A stretch of 64,000 bases of DNA from Ramlibacter albus (GTDB lineage: Bacteria; Pseudomonadota; Gammaproteobacteria; Burkholderiales; Burkholderiaceae_C). Below the pieces are notes generated by a model, which was not told the origin of the DNA, did no database searches, and saw nothing but the letters and a program-made list of their open reading frames with translations. The stretch is taken from NCBI RefSeq assembly GCF_014297445.1, contig NZ_JACORU010000001.1:1240001-1304000 (forward strand), given 5' to 3'. Position numbers and translations under genes: made by a program. Shown here piece after piece: positions 25,923 to 35,138 of the stretch (position 1 is its first letter; each line of letters begins with the position of its first letter).

Positions 25923-27072
25923 GGGCAACCTCCGGGTTCGTGGGGATTCTGGATGTCTCGCGTGCGAGCCACAGGCCCGACAGCAGCAGGCCGGCGGCCG
26001 CAAGTTGCAGCGCGATGTTCAGGCCGTGCGCGGCGAAGGCCGGCACGTGCAGCAGCAGCGAGGAGCAAACGGGGCCTGCGATTTGGCCGAACGCGAACGC
26101 GGCGGTCATGCGGCCAACTGCGGCCGCAGGGTCATGCGGCGCGCGTGCGCGCATCTCCTGCACGCCGGCGAGCGTGATGACCATGAAGGTGCCGCCGACG
26201 AGCACCGCCGACAGCGCGATGGTCCAGCCCGTGAGCCACAGGCTGGGCAGCAGCACGCCGACACCCATCGCGAGCTGGCAGGCGCTCCAGACGGTGAGCC
26301 GCGATGCGCGTTTCAGCCAGGCGGCTGCAAGCACGGTCGATATGGCAGCCATGGCGCCGAACACCGGCCAGGCCAGGCCGAACACGCGCGCGTCATCGAC
26401 GACGCTGCGGGCCATCACGGGCAGGAAGGTGGCGGGCAGGATGTAGCCGAAGCCCATGAGGCCGTAGCTCACGACCAGCCCCGTTGCGTCCGAAGTGGGA
26501 CGCGCGGCGTCGCGGTGCGCGGAGGGAACGCCGCCGTCCGCCTTCGATGCGCCCACCATCGCCGGCAGCGCGAGCACAAGTGCCAGCGCGCCGAGCTGGA
26601 TCCAAAGTGATTGCGCGGAGCCCGCGCCGGCAACGAGGCAGTACGCGCCTGTGATGGCGATCCCCACACCCACGCCCGCGTACACGACGCCGCCTAGATG
26701 CCCCTTGCCCTGTTGCGCCAGCGCACCCAGGCACCACACGCTCGTCGCCACGAAGGCCCATGCAGACGCGACGCCCGCGGCGAACCGCAACAAGCCCCAG
26801 GCCACCGGCCCGTGCGCGGCCATGGCGGCAGTCAGCACGGCCGTTGCCACGAGCGCCGCAATGCCCAGCGCCCCTGCACGCAGCTTTACGCGTGCGGCCG
26901 TCATCGCGCCCACGAGGTACCCGGCGTAGTTCGCCGCCGCGATCCAGCCGGCCGTTGCAACGTCGAGCTCGCCCGAGCGCAGCATCAGCGGCAGCACGGG
27001 CGTGAAGGCAAAGCGCCCGATGCCCATCGCGACAGCCAGCGAGAGCAGCCCGGCCATGGCAGTGAAGTTCAT
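25912..27072 (-). CDS. YbfB/YjiJ-family MFS transporter
   Basis: A 386-residue protein with 12 predicted membrane segments. The N-terminus (AVAMGIGRFAFTPVLPLML) is the conserved start of the YbfB/YjiJ family, with GWIAAANYAGYLVGA and the TAAFAFGQIAGP segment later. Substrates of this MFS branch are not established; efflux of small aromatics or amino acids is often suggested. I chose the ATG at 27072, in keeping with the predicted promoter about 40 bp upstream. It is first in an operon with the CMD-like gene. The palindrome in its promoter (27118-27133) implies a dimeric repressor that is not encoded next to it. Confidence 0.82.
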   Translation of the reverse strand: MNFTAMAGLLSLAVAMGIGRFAFTPVLPLMLRSGELDVATAGWIAAANYAGYLVGAMTAARVKLRAGALGIAALVATAVLTAAMAAHGPVAWGLLRFAAGVASAWAFVATSVWCLGALAQQGKGHLGGVVYAGVGVGIAITGAYCLVAGAGSAQSLWIQLGALALVLALPAMVGASKADGGVPSAHRDAARPTSDATGLVVSYGLMGFGYILPATFLPVMARSVVDDARVFGLAWPVFGAMAAISTVLAAAWLKRASRLTVWSACQLAMGVGVLLPSLWLTGWTIALSAVLVGGTFMVITLAGVQEMRARAPHDPAAAVGRMTAAFAFGQIAGPVCSSLLLHVPAFAAHGLNIALQLAAAGLLLSGLWLARETSRIPTNPEVAHAR

Positions 27073-27111
27073 GGCCCGATTGGACCGCTTCGGGGGCCTC
27101 GGCACAAATGA

Positions 27112-27140
27112 ATAATCGAGAACGACCGTTCTCTATTGAA
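27112..27140 (-). promoter_or_regulatory. Promoter with embedded palindromic operator upstream of the MFS gene
   Basis: GAGAACG and CGTTCTC form a perfect inverted repeat around AC (27118-27133). On the minus strand it lies exactly in the 17-bp spacer between a TTCAAT -35 (27140-27135) and a GATTAT -10 (27117-27112). Both boxes are weak matches. GAACGACCGTTC-like sites are usual for TetR-family repressors. The mRNA would start near 27105, giving a leader of about 33 bases. Confidence 0.55.
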
Positions 27141-28131
27141 GAATCGACAGAACGCGCTCCGGCCGGATGTCGTTCAGGCACCTCAAGTGCCCCAGCGGGC
27201 ACTCGCGCTCGAAGCACGGCGCGCAGTCGAGCGACGGAACATAAGCGGGGTCCTGCTTCAACCAGATCACGTGCGCCGCTTCGTTCAGCGGCGGCGTGTG
27301 CAGCGGGCTCGACGAGCCGAACAGCGCCACCTGCTTCACGGCGAAAGCCGCGGCCACGTGCATCAAGCCCGAATCGTTGCTGACCACCGCTCGCGCGGAA
27401 GCGATCAAGGCAAAGGCCTGCGCCAGCGACGTCTTGCCCGCGAGCACGAGGCACTTGCCGGGCGCATGCGCGGCGATCTCTTCGCACAGCGGCGCTTCCT
27501 TCGCCGAGCCGAGCAGCACCACCGGCGCATCGAGTTGCAGCGCCAGCGCGCCGTAGTGCCCGGGCGGCCAGCGCTTCGCCGGCCCGTATTCCGCGCCCGG
27601 CGCGAAGACGTAGTACCCGCGCTGCGACAAGTCGAAAGCGCGCAGCGTCGCATCCGCCTCGCCTGCCTTGAGTTGCAGGCGGGGGCGATCGCCTTCCACA
27701 CCCGTAGCGCCCGACAACGCCGAGTAGAACGCCACCATCGGCGGCTTGCCCTTGGGATTCTTCAGCCGGTGCGTGAGCAGCCCGACGCGCGCTTCCCCGA
27801 GATAACCCACCCGCCGCGGGATGCCGGCCAGCAGCGGCAGCAATGCACTCTTCGCGGAATTCGGCAGCACGTAGGCCGCATCGAAGCGGCCCTGCAGCTC
27901 ACGCCCCAATGCGCGGCGCGCCCGCAGCTGCAGGCCGCCATGCGCAAACGGGAACTCGATGACCTCGTGCACCTGCGGCATCGCGCGGTACACCGGCGCC
28001 ACCCAGGGCAACGCGCCCACCGTGAGCCGCTCGCCGCGCGCATGCAGCCGGCGCAGCAGCGGCTCGGTCATCACCGCGTCGCCGATCCACTGCGGCGCGA
28101 CGACGAGCGAATCAGTGGCCGTGGCCGAAAT
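27133..28131 (-). CDS. waaF: Lipopolysaccharide heptosyltransferase II (GT9), probable ATT start
   Basis: A glycosyltransferase family 9 protein that adds the second heptose to the LPS inner core. Motifs: APQWIGDAVMTEPLL at the N-terminus, FAPGAEYGPAKRWP in the donor site (about residue 177), VSNDSGLMHVAAA and the Cys-rich tail DCAPCFERECPLGHLRCL. The first usual start codon in frame, GTG at 28074, would cut off APQWIGDA, which is part of the conserved N-terminal fold. Upstream in frame there is no ATG, GTG, TTG or CTG before a stop at 28146. An ATT at 28131 has AGAAGG five bases before it, so I extend the gene to that codon (332 residues). A sequencing error is the main alternative. It overlaps the zinc-finger gene by 20 bp. 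Confidence 0.85.
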   Translation of the reverse strand: MSATATDSLVVAPQWIGDAVMTEPLLRRLHARGERLTVGALPWVAPVYRAMPQVHEVIEFPFAHGGLQLRARRALGRELQGRFDAAYVLPNSAKSALLPLLAGIPRRVGYLGEARVGLLTHRLKNPKGKPPMVAFYSALSGATGVEGDRPRLQLKAGEADATLRAFDLSQRGYYVFAPGAEYGPAKRWPPGHYGALALQLDAPVVLLGSAKEAPLCEEIAAHAPGKCLVLAGKTSLAQAFALIASARAVVSNDSGLMHVAAAFAVKQVALFGSSSPLHTPPLNEAAHVIWLKQDPAYVPSLDCAPCFERECPLGHLRCLNDIRPERVLSILQ

Positions 28132-28333
28132 GCTCGCCTTCTTTCAGCTTGTACACGGTGCCGCAATACGCGCACTTAGCCTGCCCGGTACGCGCCACGT
28201 CGAGGAACACGCGCGGATGCGTGTTCCAGATCTTCATGCCCGCGATCGGGCTCGGGCAGAACACCCCGCCGTTGGCGTTGAGGTCCTTGGCGGTGAGTTC
28301 GACCACCGCTTCCTTCTTCGTCACAGTGCTCAT
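28112..28333 (-). CDS. zf-CHCC zinc-finger domain protein
   Basis: A 73-residue protein. The ligand set is visible: GGVFCPSP, the His-Pro in WNTHPRVFLD, and CAYCGTVYKL, matching the zf-CHCC domain (PF10276) shared with the mitochondrial complex I subunit NDUFS6. The C-terminus is His-rich (EGEHFGHGH). It is widespread in proteobacteria next to ilvE and waaF, as here. Its role is unknown. The ATG overlaps the TGA of ilvE (ATGA), so the gene is translated after ilvE. Confidence 0.85.
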   Translation of the reverse strand: MSTVTKKEAVVELTAKDLNANGGVFCPSPIAGMKIWNTHPRVFLDVARTGQAKCAYCGTVYKLKEGEHFGHGH

Positions 28334-29268
28334 ACCTTGGCCAGCCAGTGCGCGTACTTGGGGTTGCGGCCGTTCACGATGTCGAAGAAGGCCGACTGGA
28401 TCTTCTCGGTGACCGGCCCGCGGCGGCCGATGCCGATCTGCACGCGGTCCAGCTCGCGGATGGGCGTCACCTCGGCGGCGGTGCCGGTGAAGAACGCCTC
28501 GTCGGCGATGTAGATCTCGTCGCGCGTGATCCGCTTCTGGATGATCTCCACGCCGAGGTCCTGCGCGATGTGGAACACGGTGTTGCGGGTGATGCCGTTG
28601 AGCGCGCCGGCCGACAGGTCCGGCGTGTAGATCTTGCCGTCCTTCACGACGAAGATGTTCTCGCCGGCGCCTTCGGACACGAAGCCCGAGGCGTCCAGCA
28701 GCAGCGCCTCGTCGTAGCCGTCGTCCAGCGCTTCCATGTTGGCGAGGATCGAGTTGGAGTAGTTCGACACCGCCTTGGCCTGCGTCATCGTGATGTTGAC
28801 GTGGTGGCGCGTGTAGCTGGAGGTCTTCACGCGGATGCCGTTCTTCAGGCCCTCTTCGCCGAGGTAGGCGCCCCAGGCCCACGCGGCGACCATCAGGTGG
28901 ATGGTGTTGCCCTTGGGGCTGACGCCCAGCTTCTGCGAGCCGATCCAGGTGAGCGGGCGGATGTAGCAGCTCTCCAGCTTGTTGGCCTTGACAACCTGCT
29001 TCTGCGCCTCGTTGACCTGCTCCTTGCTGAAGGGCAGCTGCATGCGCAGGATCTTGGCGCTGTTGAACAGGCGGTCGGTGTGCTCCTGCAGGCGGAAGAT
29101 CGCCGTGCCGTTGACCGTGTTGTAGGCGCGCACGCCCTCGAAAGCGCCGCAGCCGTAGTGCAGCGTATGGGTGAGCACGTGGACCTTGGCGTCGCGCCAG
29201 TCGATGAGCTCCCCGTCCATCCAGATCTTGCCGTCGCGGTCGGCCATCGAGGGTAGTGGGCTCGCCAT
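28330..29268 (-). CDS. ilvE: Branched-chain amino acid aminotransferase
   Basis: A 312-residue fold-type IV PLP enzyme. Typical motifs are VHVLTHTLHYGCGAFEGVRAYN near residue 29, the PLP lysine in TMTQAKAVSNYSNSI, GFVSEGAGENIFVV and FFTGTAAEVTPI. It catalyses the last step of Val, Leu and Ile synthesis with 2-oxoglutarate/glutamate. A perfect 12-bp palindrome, AAGGAATTCCTT, lies directly before the ATG and contains the Shine-Dalgarno AAGGA; folding could modulate translation. Downstream, the zinc-finger gene and waaF overlap in sequence, forming one leftward operon. Confidence 0.93.
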   Translation of the reverse strand: MASPLPSMADRDGKIWMDGELIDWRDAKVHVLTHTLHYGCGAFEGVRAYNTVNGTAIFRLQEHTDRLFNSAKILRMQLPFSKEQVNEAQKQVVKANKLESCYIRPLTWIGSQKLGVSPKGNTIHLMVAAWAWGAYLGEEGLKNGIRVKTSSYTRHHVNITMTQAKAVSNYSNSILANMEALDDGYDEALLLDASGFVSEGAGENIFVVKDGKIYTPDLSAGALNGITRNTVFHIAQDLGVEIIQKRITRDEIYIADEAFFTGTAAEVTPIRELDRVQIGIGRRGPVTEKIQSAFFDIVNGRNPKYAHWLAKV

Positions 29269-29353
29269 AAGGAATTCCTTGCCTGCAGGTTTTGGGGGAA
29301 AGGAGCTGATTTTATTCGGTGACAATCCCGGCCAGAGACGAGGAGTCAAACCA

Positions 29354-31504
29354 ATGCATTCATTCCTGAAGGCGGCGGCCTTGGGCGTGCTCACGCTGGT
29401 CGCCGCCTGCACCGCGCCCGGCCCGGTGGCGGTGGCCACCGAAGACCCGTACCTCTGGCTGGAAGACGTGACCGGCGAGCGCCAGCTGGCCTGGGTGCGA
29501 GAGCGCAACGCGGCTTCCCAGGCGGTGCTGGAGAAGCGGCCCGAGTTCGCCCCGCTGAAGGCGCGTGTGCGCGAGGTGCTGGATTCGCGCGAACGCATCC
29601 CGTACCCCACGCGCATCGGCGAGCACCTGTACAACTTCTGGACCGACGCGCAGAACCCGCGCGGCGTGTGGCGGCGCACCACGCTCGCCGAGTTCCGCAA
29701 GCCGCAGCCTGCGTGGGAAGTGGTGCTGGACGTCGACGCGCTCAACCGCGCCGAGGGGGCGAGCTGGGTGTGGAAGGGCTTCCAGTGCGAGCCTGCGACC
29801 GCGGCAGGCGTGGTGGAGCGCTGCATGGTGTCGCTCTCGCGCGGCGGCTCGGACGCCAAGGTGCAGCGCGAGTTCGACCTCGCATCGAAGCGCTTCGTGG
29901 ACAGGGGCTTCGTCCTGCCCGAGGCCAAGAACGACATCCGCTGGGTGTCGCGCGATGCGCTGTACGTGGAGACGGATTTCGGGCCGGGCACGATGAGTGC
30001 ATCGGGATACCCGCTGCAGCTGCGCCTCTGGCAGCGCGGCACGCCGCTGGCGCAGGCGCGAATCGTCTACCAGTCGCAGCCGACGGACCTCGGCGTGAAC
30101 GCGGAGGTGACGCCGACGCCCGGCTACGTGCGCCACCTCGTACAGCGCGTCGTGGAGTTCAACACCTACGAGAACTTCCTCCTGCGCGACGGGCGGCTCG
30201 AGAAGATCGACGTGCCTGCGGACACCTTCCTGTGGTTCCACCGCGAGTGGCTGCTGCTGCAACTGCGCAGCGACTACACGGCGGGTGGGCGAACCTACCG
30301 CGCGGGCTCGTTGCTGGCTGCCGGCCTCGACGGCTTCATGAAGGGTGAGCGGCGCCTCGACGTGCTGTTCGAGCCCACGGCAACGCGCTTCCTCGTGCGG
30401 CGCGCGGTGACGTTCACGCAATCGCGCGTGCTGGTCGAGAGCATGGACACGGTGGCCACCCGCATCGAGGAGCTGTGGCACGAGGCCGGCGCATGGAAGC
30501 GCCGCGAGTTCGCGCTGCCCGGCAAGTCCTCGGCCTATGCGCGCTCGTTGCACGACCGCTCGCTCGCGGCGGACACCCTCGGCGAATCGGTTCTGCTGAC
30601 CTACGAGGACTTCCTGACGCCCGATTCCCTCTACCTCGGCCGCACCGGTACGAACGAGCGCGAGCTGCTCAAGCAGTTGCCGAAGTTCTTCGATGCCGAG
30701 GGCATGCGCGTCGAGCGGCTCTTCGCCACGAGCCGCGACGGCACCAAGGTTCCCTACTTCGTCGTGTGGCCCAAGGGCGCCACCGCGGACGGCATGAACC
30801 CCACGCTGCTGCGCGGCTACGGCGGCTTCCAGAACAGCGAGCTGCCGCACTATGCGCCTGCCACGGGCAACGCTTGGATGGCCCGCGGCGGCGTCTACGT
30901 GGTGGCCAACATCCGTGGCGGCGGCGAGTTCGGGCCCGCGTGGCATCGTGCGGCGCTCAAAGGCAACCGCCAGCGCAGCTTCGACGACTTCATCGCAGTG
31001 GCGGAGGACCTCATTGCGCGCAAGATCACGTCGCCCCGCCACCTCGGCATCTACGGCGGCAGCAACGGCGGCCTGCTCGTGGGCGCGGTGTTCACGCAGC
31101 GGCCCGAGCTGTTCAACGCGGTGGTGTGCGCCGTGCCGCTGCTGGACATGAAGCGCTACAACAAGCTGCTGGCCGGCGCGAGCTGGATGGCCGAGTACGG
31201 CGACCCGGACAAGCCCGAGGACTGGGCTTTCCTCTCGGCGTACTCACCGTACCACCACGTGGCCGCGGGCAAGAAGTACCCGGAGGTGTTCTTCTACACG
31301 AGCACGCGCGACGACCGCGTGCACCCGGCGCACGCGCGCAAGATGGTGGCGAGGATGCAGGAGCAGGGCCACCCGGTGCTGTACTACGAGAACATCGAAG
31401 GCGGCCACGGCGGCGCGGCCGACGCGGCGCAACGTGCGCACCTGCAAGCCCTGCAGTTCAGTTACTTATGGTCGAAATTGGCGCGACCGTATCCTGCTCG
31501 CTAG
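29354..31504 (+). CDS. Prolyl oligopeptidase-family serine peptidase (S9), lipoprotein
   Basis: A 716-residue enzyme. The signal peptide ends in a lipobox (VAAC, Cys about residue 19), so it is probably a periplasmic or outer-membrane lipoprotein. DPYLWLEDV at about residue 33 is the usual S9A start of the mature chain. The beta-propeller domain spans about 75-430. The catalytic domain has Ser570 in YGGSNGGLLVG, Asp in TRDDRVHPAH and His in EGGHGGA. It resembles protease II/prolyl oligopeptidases that cut short peptides after Pro or basic residues. AGGAG at 29341-29345 precedes the ATG by 8 bases. The last 47 bp overlap the convergent membrane protein gene, which is a large overlap for two real genes. 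Confidence 0.9.
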   Translation: MHSFLKAAALGVLTLVAACTAPGPVAVATEDPYLWLEDVTGERQLAWVRERNAASQAVLEKRPEFAPLKARVREVLDSRERIPYPTRIGEHLYNFWTDAQNPRGVWRRTTLAEFRKPQPAWEVVLDVDALNRAEGASWVWKGFQCEPATAAGVVERCMVSLSRGGSDAKVQREFDLASKRFVDRGFVLPEAKNDIRWVSRDALYVETDFGPGTMSASGYPLQLRLWQRGTPLAQARIVYQSQPTDLGVNAEVTPTPGYVRHLVQRVVEFNTYENFLLRDGRLEKIDVPADTFLWFHREWLLLQLRSDYTAGGRTYRAGSLLAAGLDGFMKGERRLDVLFEPTATRFLVRRAVTFTQSRVLVESMDTVATRIEELWHEAGAWKRREFALPGKSSAYARSLHDRSLAADTLGESVLLTYEDFLTPDSLYLGRTGTNERELLKQLPKFFDAEGMRVERLFATSRDGTKVPYFVVWPKGATADGMNPTLLRGYGGFQNSELPHYAPATGNAWMARGGVYVVANIRGGGEFGPAWHRAALKGNRQRSFDDFIAVAEDLIARKITSPRHLGIYGGSNGGLLVGAVFTQRPELFNAVVCAVPLLDMKRYNKLLAGASWMAEYGDPDKPEDWAFLSAYSPYHHVAAGKKYPEVFFYTSTRDDRVHPAHARKMVARMQEQGHPVLYYENIEGGHGGAADAAQRAHLQALQFSYLWSKLARPYPAR

Positions 31505-31889
31505 GCGGGCGGTACAGCGTCCACTTCACCAGCTTGCCGCGCTTGAACTCGCAGGTGACCGACGACTGCGTGCCGTCGGTCCACTTGTAGATCTCGGGGT
31601 CGATGCCCTTTTCGGAGAGCTGCTCGCCGATGGCGCGCGTGAGGGCCAGCACGTGCAGCAGGTTCACCCCGGGCTTGAGCTTGGCGTTGAGCATCACGGC
31701 GCTGTCGCAATAGCCCACAGGGCGGCTGCCCGCGCGCTGCAGCACCTTCATCATGCGGGTGAAGTGCAGCAGCATCCACATGATGATGCCGCCCACGACG
31801 AGCGCAACGCCCGGCCAGCCATACCCTCGCCACGCGGCGTAGACGAGCACGACGCCGAGGATGGGGACTGCGATCTTCTGGAAATTCAT
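31458..31889 (-). CDS. Hypothetical membrane protein next to radA
   Basis: A 143-residue protein with two hydrophobic segments (about residues 7-21 and 27-42) close to the N-terminus, then a soluble part with LKPGVNLLHVLALTRAIGEQLSEKG and a beta-rich end (SSVTCEFKRGKLVKWTLYR). I do not recognise a named domain. It is 14 bp downstream of radA and likely co-transcribed. The final 16 codons overlap the S9 peptidase gene on the other strand. Coding is supported by clear hydropathy, a plausible soluble domain and no better frame in the interval. Confidence 0.65.
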   Translation of the reverse strand: MNFQKIAVPILGVVLVYAAWRGYGWPGVALVVGGIIMWMLLHFTRMMKVLQRAGSRPVGYCDSAVMLNAKLKPGVNLLHVLALTRAIGEQLSEKGIDPEIYKWTDGTQSSVTCEFKRGKLVKWTLYRPPSEQDTVAPISTISN

Positions 31890-31903
31890 GGCGCGATTTT
31901 CCC

Positions 31904-33280
<1,377 letters not shown>

Positions 33281-33301
33281 TGCCGCAAGTGTAGGGGGCG
33301 C

Positions 33302-33335
33302 TTGCGGGCCGCCGCCGATTCACTTAACATGTTAA
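33302..33335 (+). promoter_or_regulatory. hpa promoter with TTAACATGTTAA operator
   Basis: A perfect 12-bp palindrome TTAACATGTTAA (33324-33335) covers a TAACAT -10 box (33325-33330). A TTGCGG -35 (33302-33307) lies 17 bp upstream. The start of transcription would fall near 33337, a few bases before the ATG at 33341, so the mRNA is nearly leaderless. MarR-family proteins bind palindromes of this size; HpaR itself is the likely ligand, giving autoregulation and control of the whole operon. Confidence 0.6.
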
Positions 33336-33340
33336 ATAAC

Positions 33341-33775
33341 ATGGCTACGACGGCCTTTGCCCACCGCAACCTCCCGCGCCTGCTGCTGCAGGCGCGCGAA
33401 GCCGTGATGCTGCACACGCGGCCGAGCCTGCGCGAGCATGGCCTTTCCGACCAGCAGTGGCGCGTGCTGCGCGTGTTGGGCGAGCACGGGGCCGTGGAGA
33501 CGGGCCGTGTCGGCCGCGAGGCCTACATCATCGGGCCGAGCCTGACGGGGGTGCTCTCGCGCATGGAGCGCGACGGGCTCGTCACCCGCGAGCGCGACCC
33601 GGCGGACCAGCGCCGCACGGTGGTGGAGGCCACGGCCAAGGGTCGCAAGCTGGTGGACCGTTTGTCCACCACCATCGAGATGCACTACCAGTGGCTGGAG
33701 CAGTCGCTGGGCAAGCAGAAGCTCACGCAGCTGTACACGCTGCTCGACGAACTGATCGAACTGGAGGGCCCATGA
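33341..33775 (+). CDS. hpaR: MarR-family regulator of homoprotocatechuate degradation
   Basis: A 144-residue MarR protein. HAHRNLPRLLLQAREAVM-type N-terminal helix, then the winged helix (LSDQQWRVLRVLGEHGAVETG, SLTGVLSRMERDGLVTRERDPADQRR). This N-terminal sequence is specific for HpaR. The family represses hpa genes until 4-hydroxyphenylacetate or homoprotocatechuate binds. An ATG at 33329 lies inside the operator and upstream of the predicted mRNA start, so the ATG at 33341 is used. The TGA overlaps the ATG of the next gene, so repressor and pathway are one operon, in contrast to E. coli W, where hpaR is separate. Confidence 0.9.
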   Translation: MATTAFAHRNLPRLLLQAREAVMLHTRPSLREHGLSDQQWRVLRVLGEHGAVETGRVGREAYIIGPSLTGVLSRMERDGLVTRERDPADQRRTVVEATAKGRKLVDRLSTTIEMHYQWLEQSLGKQKLTQLYTLLDELIELEGP

Positions 33776-34389
33776 CGTTGCAGGGCACCGTCTACGGCAC
33801 GCTGCTGAACTTCCGCGGCGAGTACGAAGCGTGGCAGCCGAAGATGAACGAGCCGCCGTACAAGGCGCCGCCGAAAGCGCCGGTGCTGTACGTGAAGACG
33901 GCCAACACGTTCTCGCCCAACGGGGCGAACATCCCGGTGCCTGCGCATGTCGCCGAGGTGGAGATCGGCGCGACCGTCGGCATGGTGATGAAGTCGGCGC
34001 GCGAGGTCGCGGGCTACGTGCTGCTCAACGACCTGTGCGTGCCGCATGCGAGCTACTTCCGCCCGCCGGTGAAGTTCCGCTGCCTCGATGGTTTCCTCGG
34101 CTTCGGCGACCGCGTGCGTTCGCGCAACGAAGCGGGCGACCCGGCGGTGTTCACGCTGAAGGTGAGTGTCAATGGCGAGCTGGTCCAGACGGTGCGTTTC
34201 TCCGAACTCATTCGTTCCGCCGACCAGTTGCTCGCGGATGTCGGCGAGTTCATGACGCTTGGCGAGGGCGACGTGCTGATGCTGGGATGTGCCGGCGACC
34301 GCCCCCGCGCCAAGGTGGGCGACCGCATCGAGATCGCGATGCCGGCGCTGGGCTCGCTCGTGAACACGCTCGTCGCGGAGTCCGCATGA
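33772..34389 (+). CDS. hpaG1: HpaG N-terminal-type subunit (fumarylacetoacetase family)
   Basis: A 205-residue FAH-fold protein matching the first half of the E. coli HpaG fusion (TVYGTLLNF, KAPPKAPVLYVKTANTF, SYFRPPVKFRCLDGF). As in the E. coli N-terminal half, the metal-binding Glu pair is missing (EIGATVGMVM). With the next gene it should form the 5-oxopent-3-ene-1,2,5-tricarboxylate decarboxylase/2-hydroxyhepta-2,4-diene-1,7-dioate isomerase. The two halves are separate genes joined by an ATGA overlap, so equal synthesis is expected. The catalytic assignment of each half is from E. coli and is not tested here. Confidence 0.88.
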   Translation: MTLQGTVYGTLLNFRGEYEAWQPKMNEPPYKAPPKAPVLYVKTANTFSPNGANIPVPAHVAEVEIGATVGMVMKSAREVAGYVLLNDLCVPHASYFRPPVKFRCLDGFLGFGDRVRSRNEAGDPAVFTLKVSVNGELVQTVRFSELIRSADQLLADVGEFMTLGEGDVLMLGCAGDRPRAKVGDRIEIAMPALGSLVNTLVAESA

Positions 34390-35135
34390 AACGCGCCCGC
34401 GTCATCCACCAGGGCCGCGTGCAGCACGCGAGCGAGCAGGGCGGCCGGCTGCTGCTGCAGGACGGCACGCTCGTCGGCGAAACCGACGTCACCTGGCTGC
34501 CCCCGGTCGCGCCTCCCGCGGACCGGCCGCGCACCATCCTCGCCCTCGGCCTGAACTACGCCGACCACGCGAAGGAGCTCGAGTTCAAGGCGCCCGAGGA
34601 GCCGCTCGTGTTCCTGAAAGGCGAGACCGCGCTGAACGGCCACCGCCAGCGTACCAGGCGGCCCGCCGGCGTGAACTTCATGCACTACGAGTGCGAACTC
34701 ACCATCGTGGTCGGCCGCACCGCGCGCAAGGTGAAGCGGGACGACGCCTACGACTTCATTGCCGGCTACACGGTCGCCAACGACTACGCCATCCGCGACT
34801 ACCTCGAGAACTGGTACCGGCCCAACCTGCGCGTGAAGAACCGCGACGGCGCCACGCCGCTGGGCCCGTGGCTGGTGGACGCCAAGGACATCCCCAACCC
34901 GATGGCGCTGGACCTGCGGACCACCGTGAACGGCAAGGTCACGCAATGCGGCAACACGCGGGACATGATCTTCGACGTGCCGTTCCTCATCGAGTACTTC
35001 AGCGCGTTCATGACGCTGCAGCCGGGCGACCTGATCCTCACCGGCACGCCCGACGGCGTGGTCGATTGCAAGCCGGGGGACGTCGTCGTGACGGAGATCG
35101 AGGGCCTCGGCGCCCTCATGAACACCATCGAGTAG
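34386..35135 (+). CDS. hpaG2: HpaG C-terminal-type subunit (fumarylacetoacetase family)
   Basis: A 249-residue FAH-fold enzyme equivalent to the C-terminal half of E. coli HpaG. The metal ligands are present: HYECELTIVVG gives the two Glu, and NDYAIRDYLENWYRPNLR the Asp region. It ends with the typical GTPDGV loop and a GDVVVTEIEGLG strand. It isomerises and decarboxylates the ring-fission product after oxidation. It is coupled to hpaG1 upstream; hpaE starts 3 bp after its stop. Confidence 0.9.
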   Translation: MKRARVIHQGRVQHASEQGGRLLLQDGTLVGETDVTWLPPVAPPADRPRTILALGLNYADHAKELEFKAPEEPLVFLKGETALNGHRQRTRRPAGVNFMHYECELTIVVGRTARKVKRDDAYDFIAGYTVANDYAIRDYLENWYRPNLRVKNRDGATPLGPWLVDAKDIPNPMALDLRTTVNGKVTQCGNTRDMIFDVPFLIEYFSAFMTLQPGDLILTGTPDGVVDCKPGDVVVTEIEGLGALMNTIE

Positions 35136-35138
35136 GCC

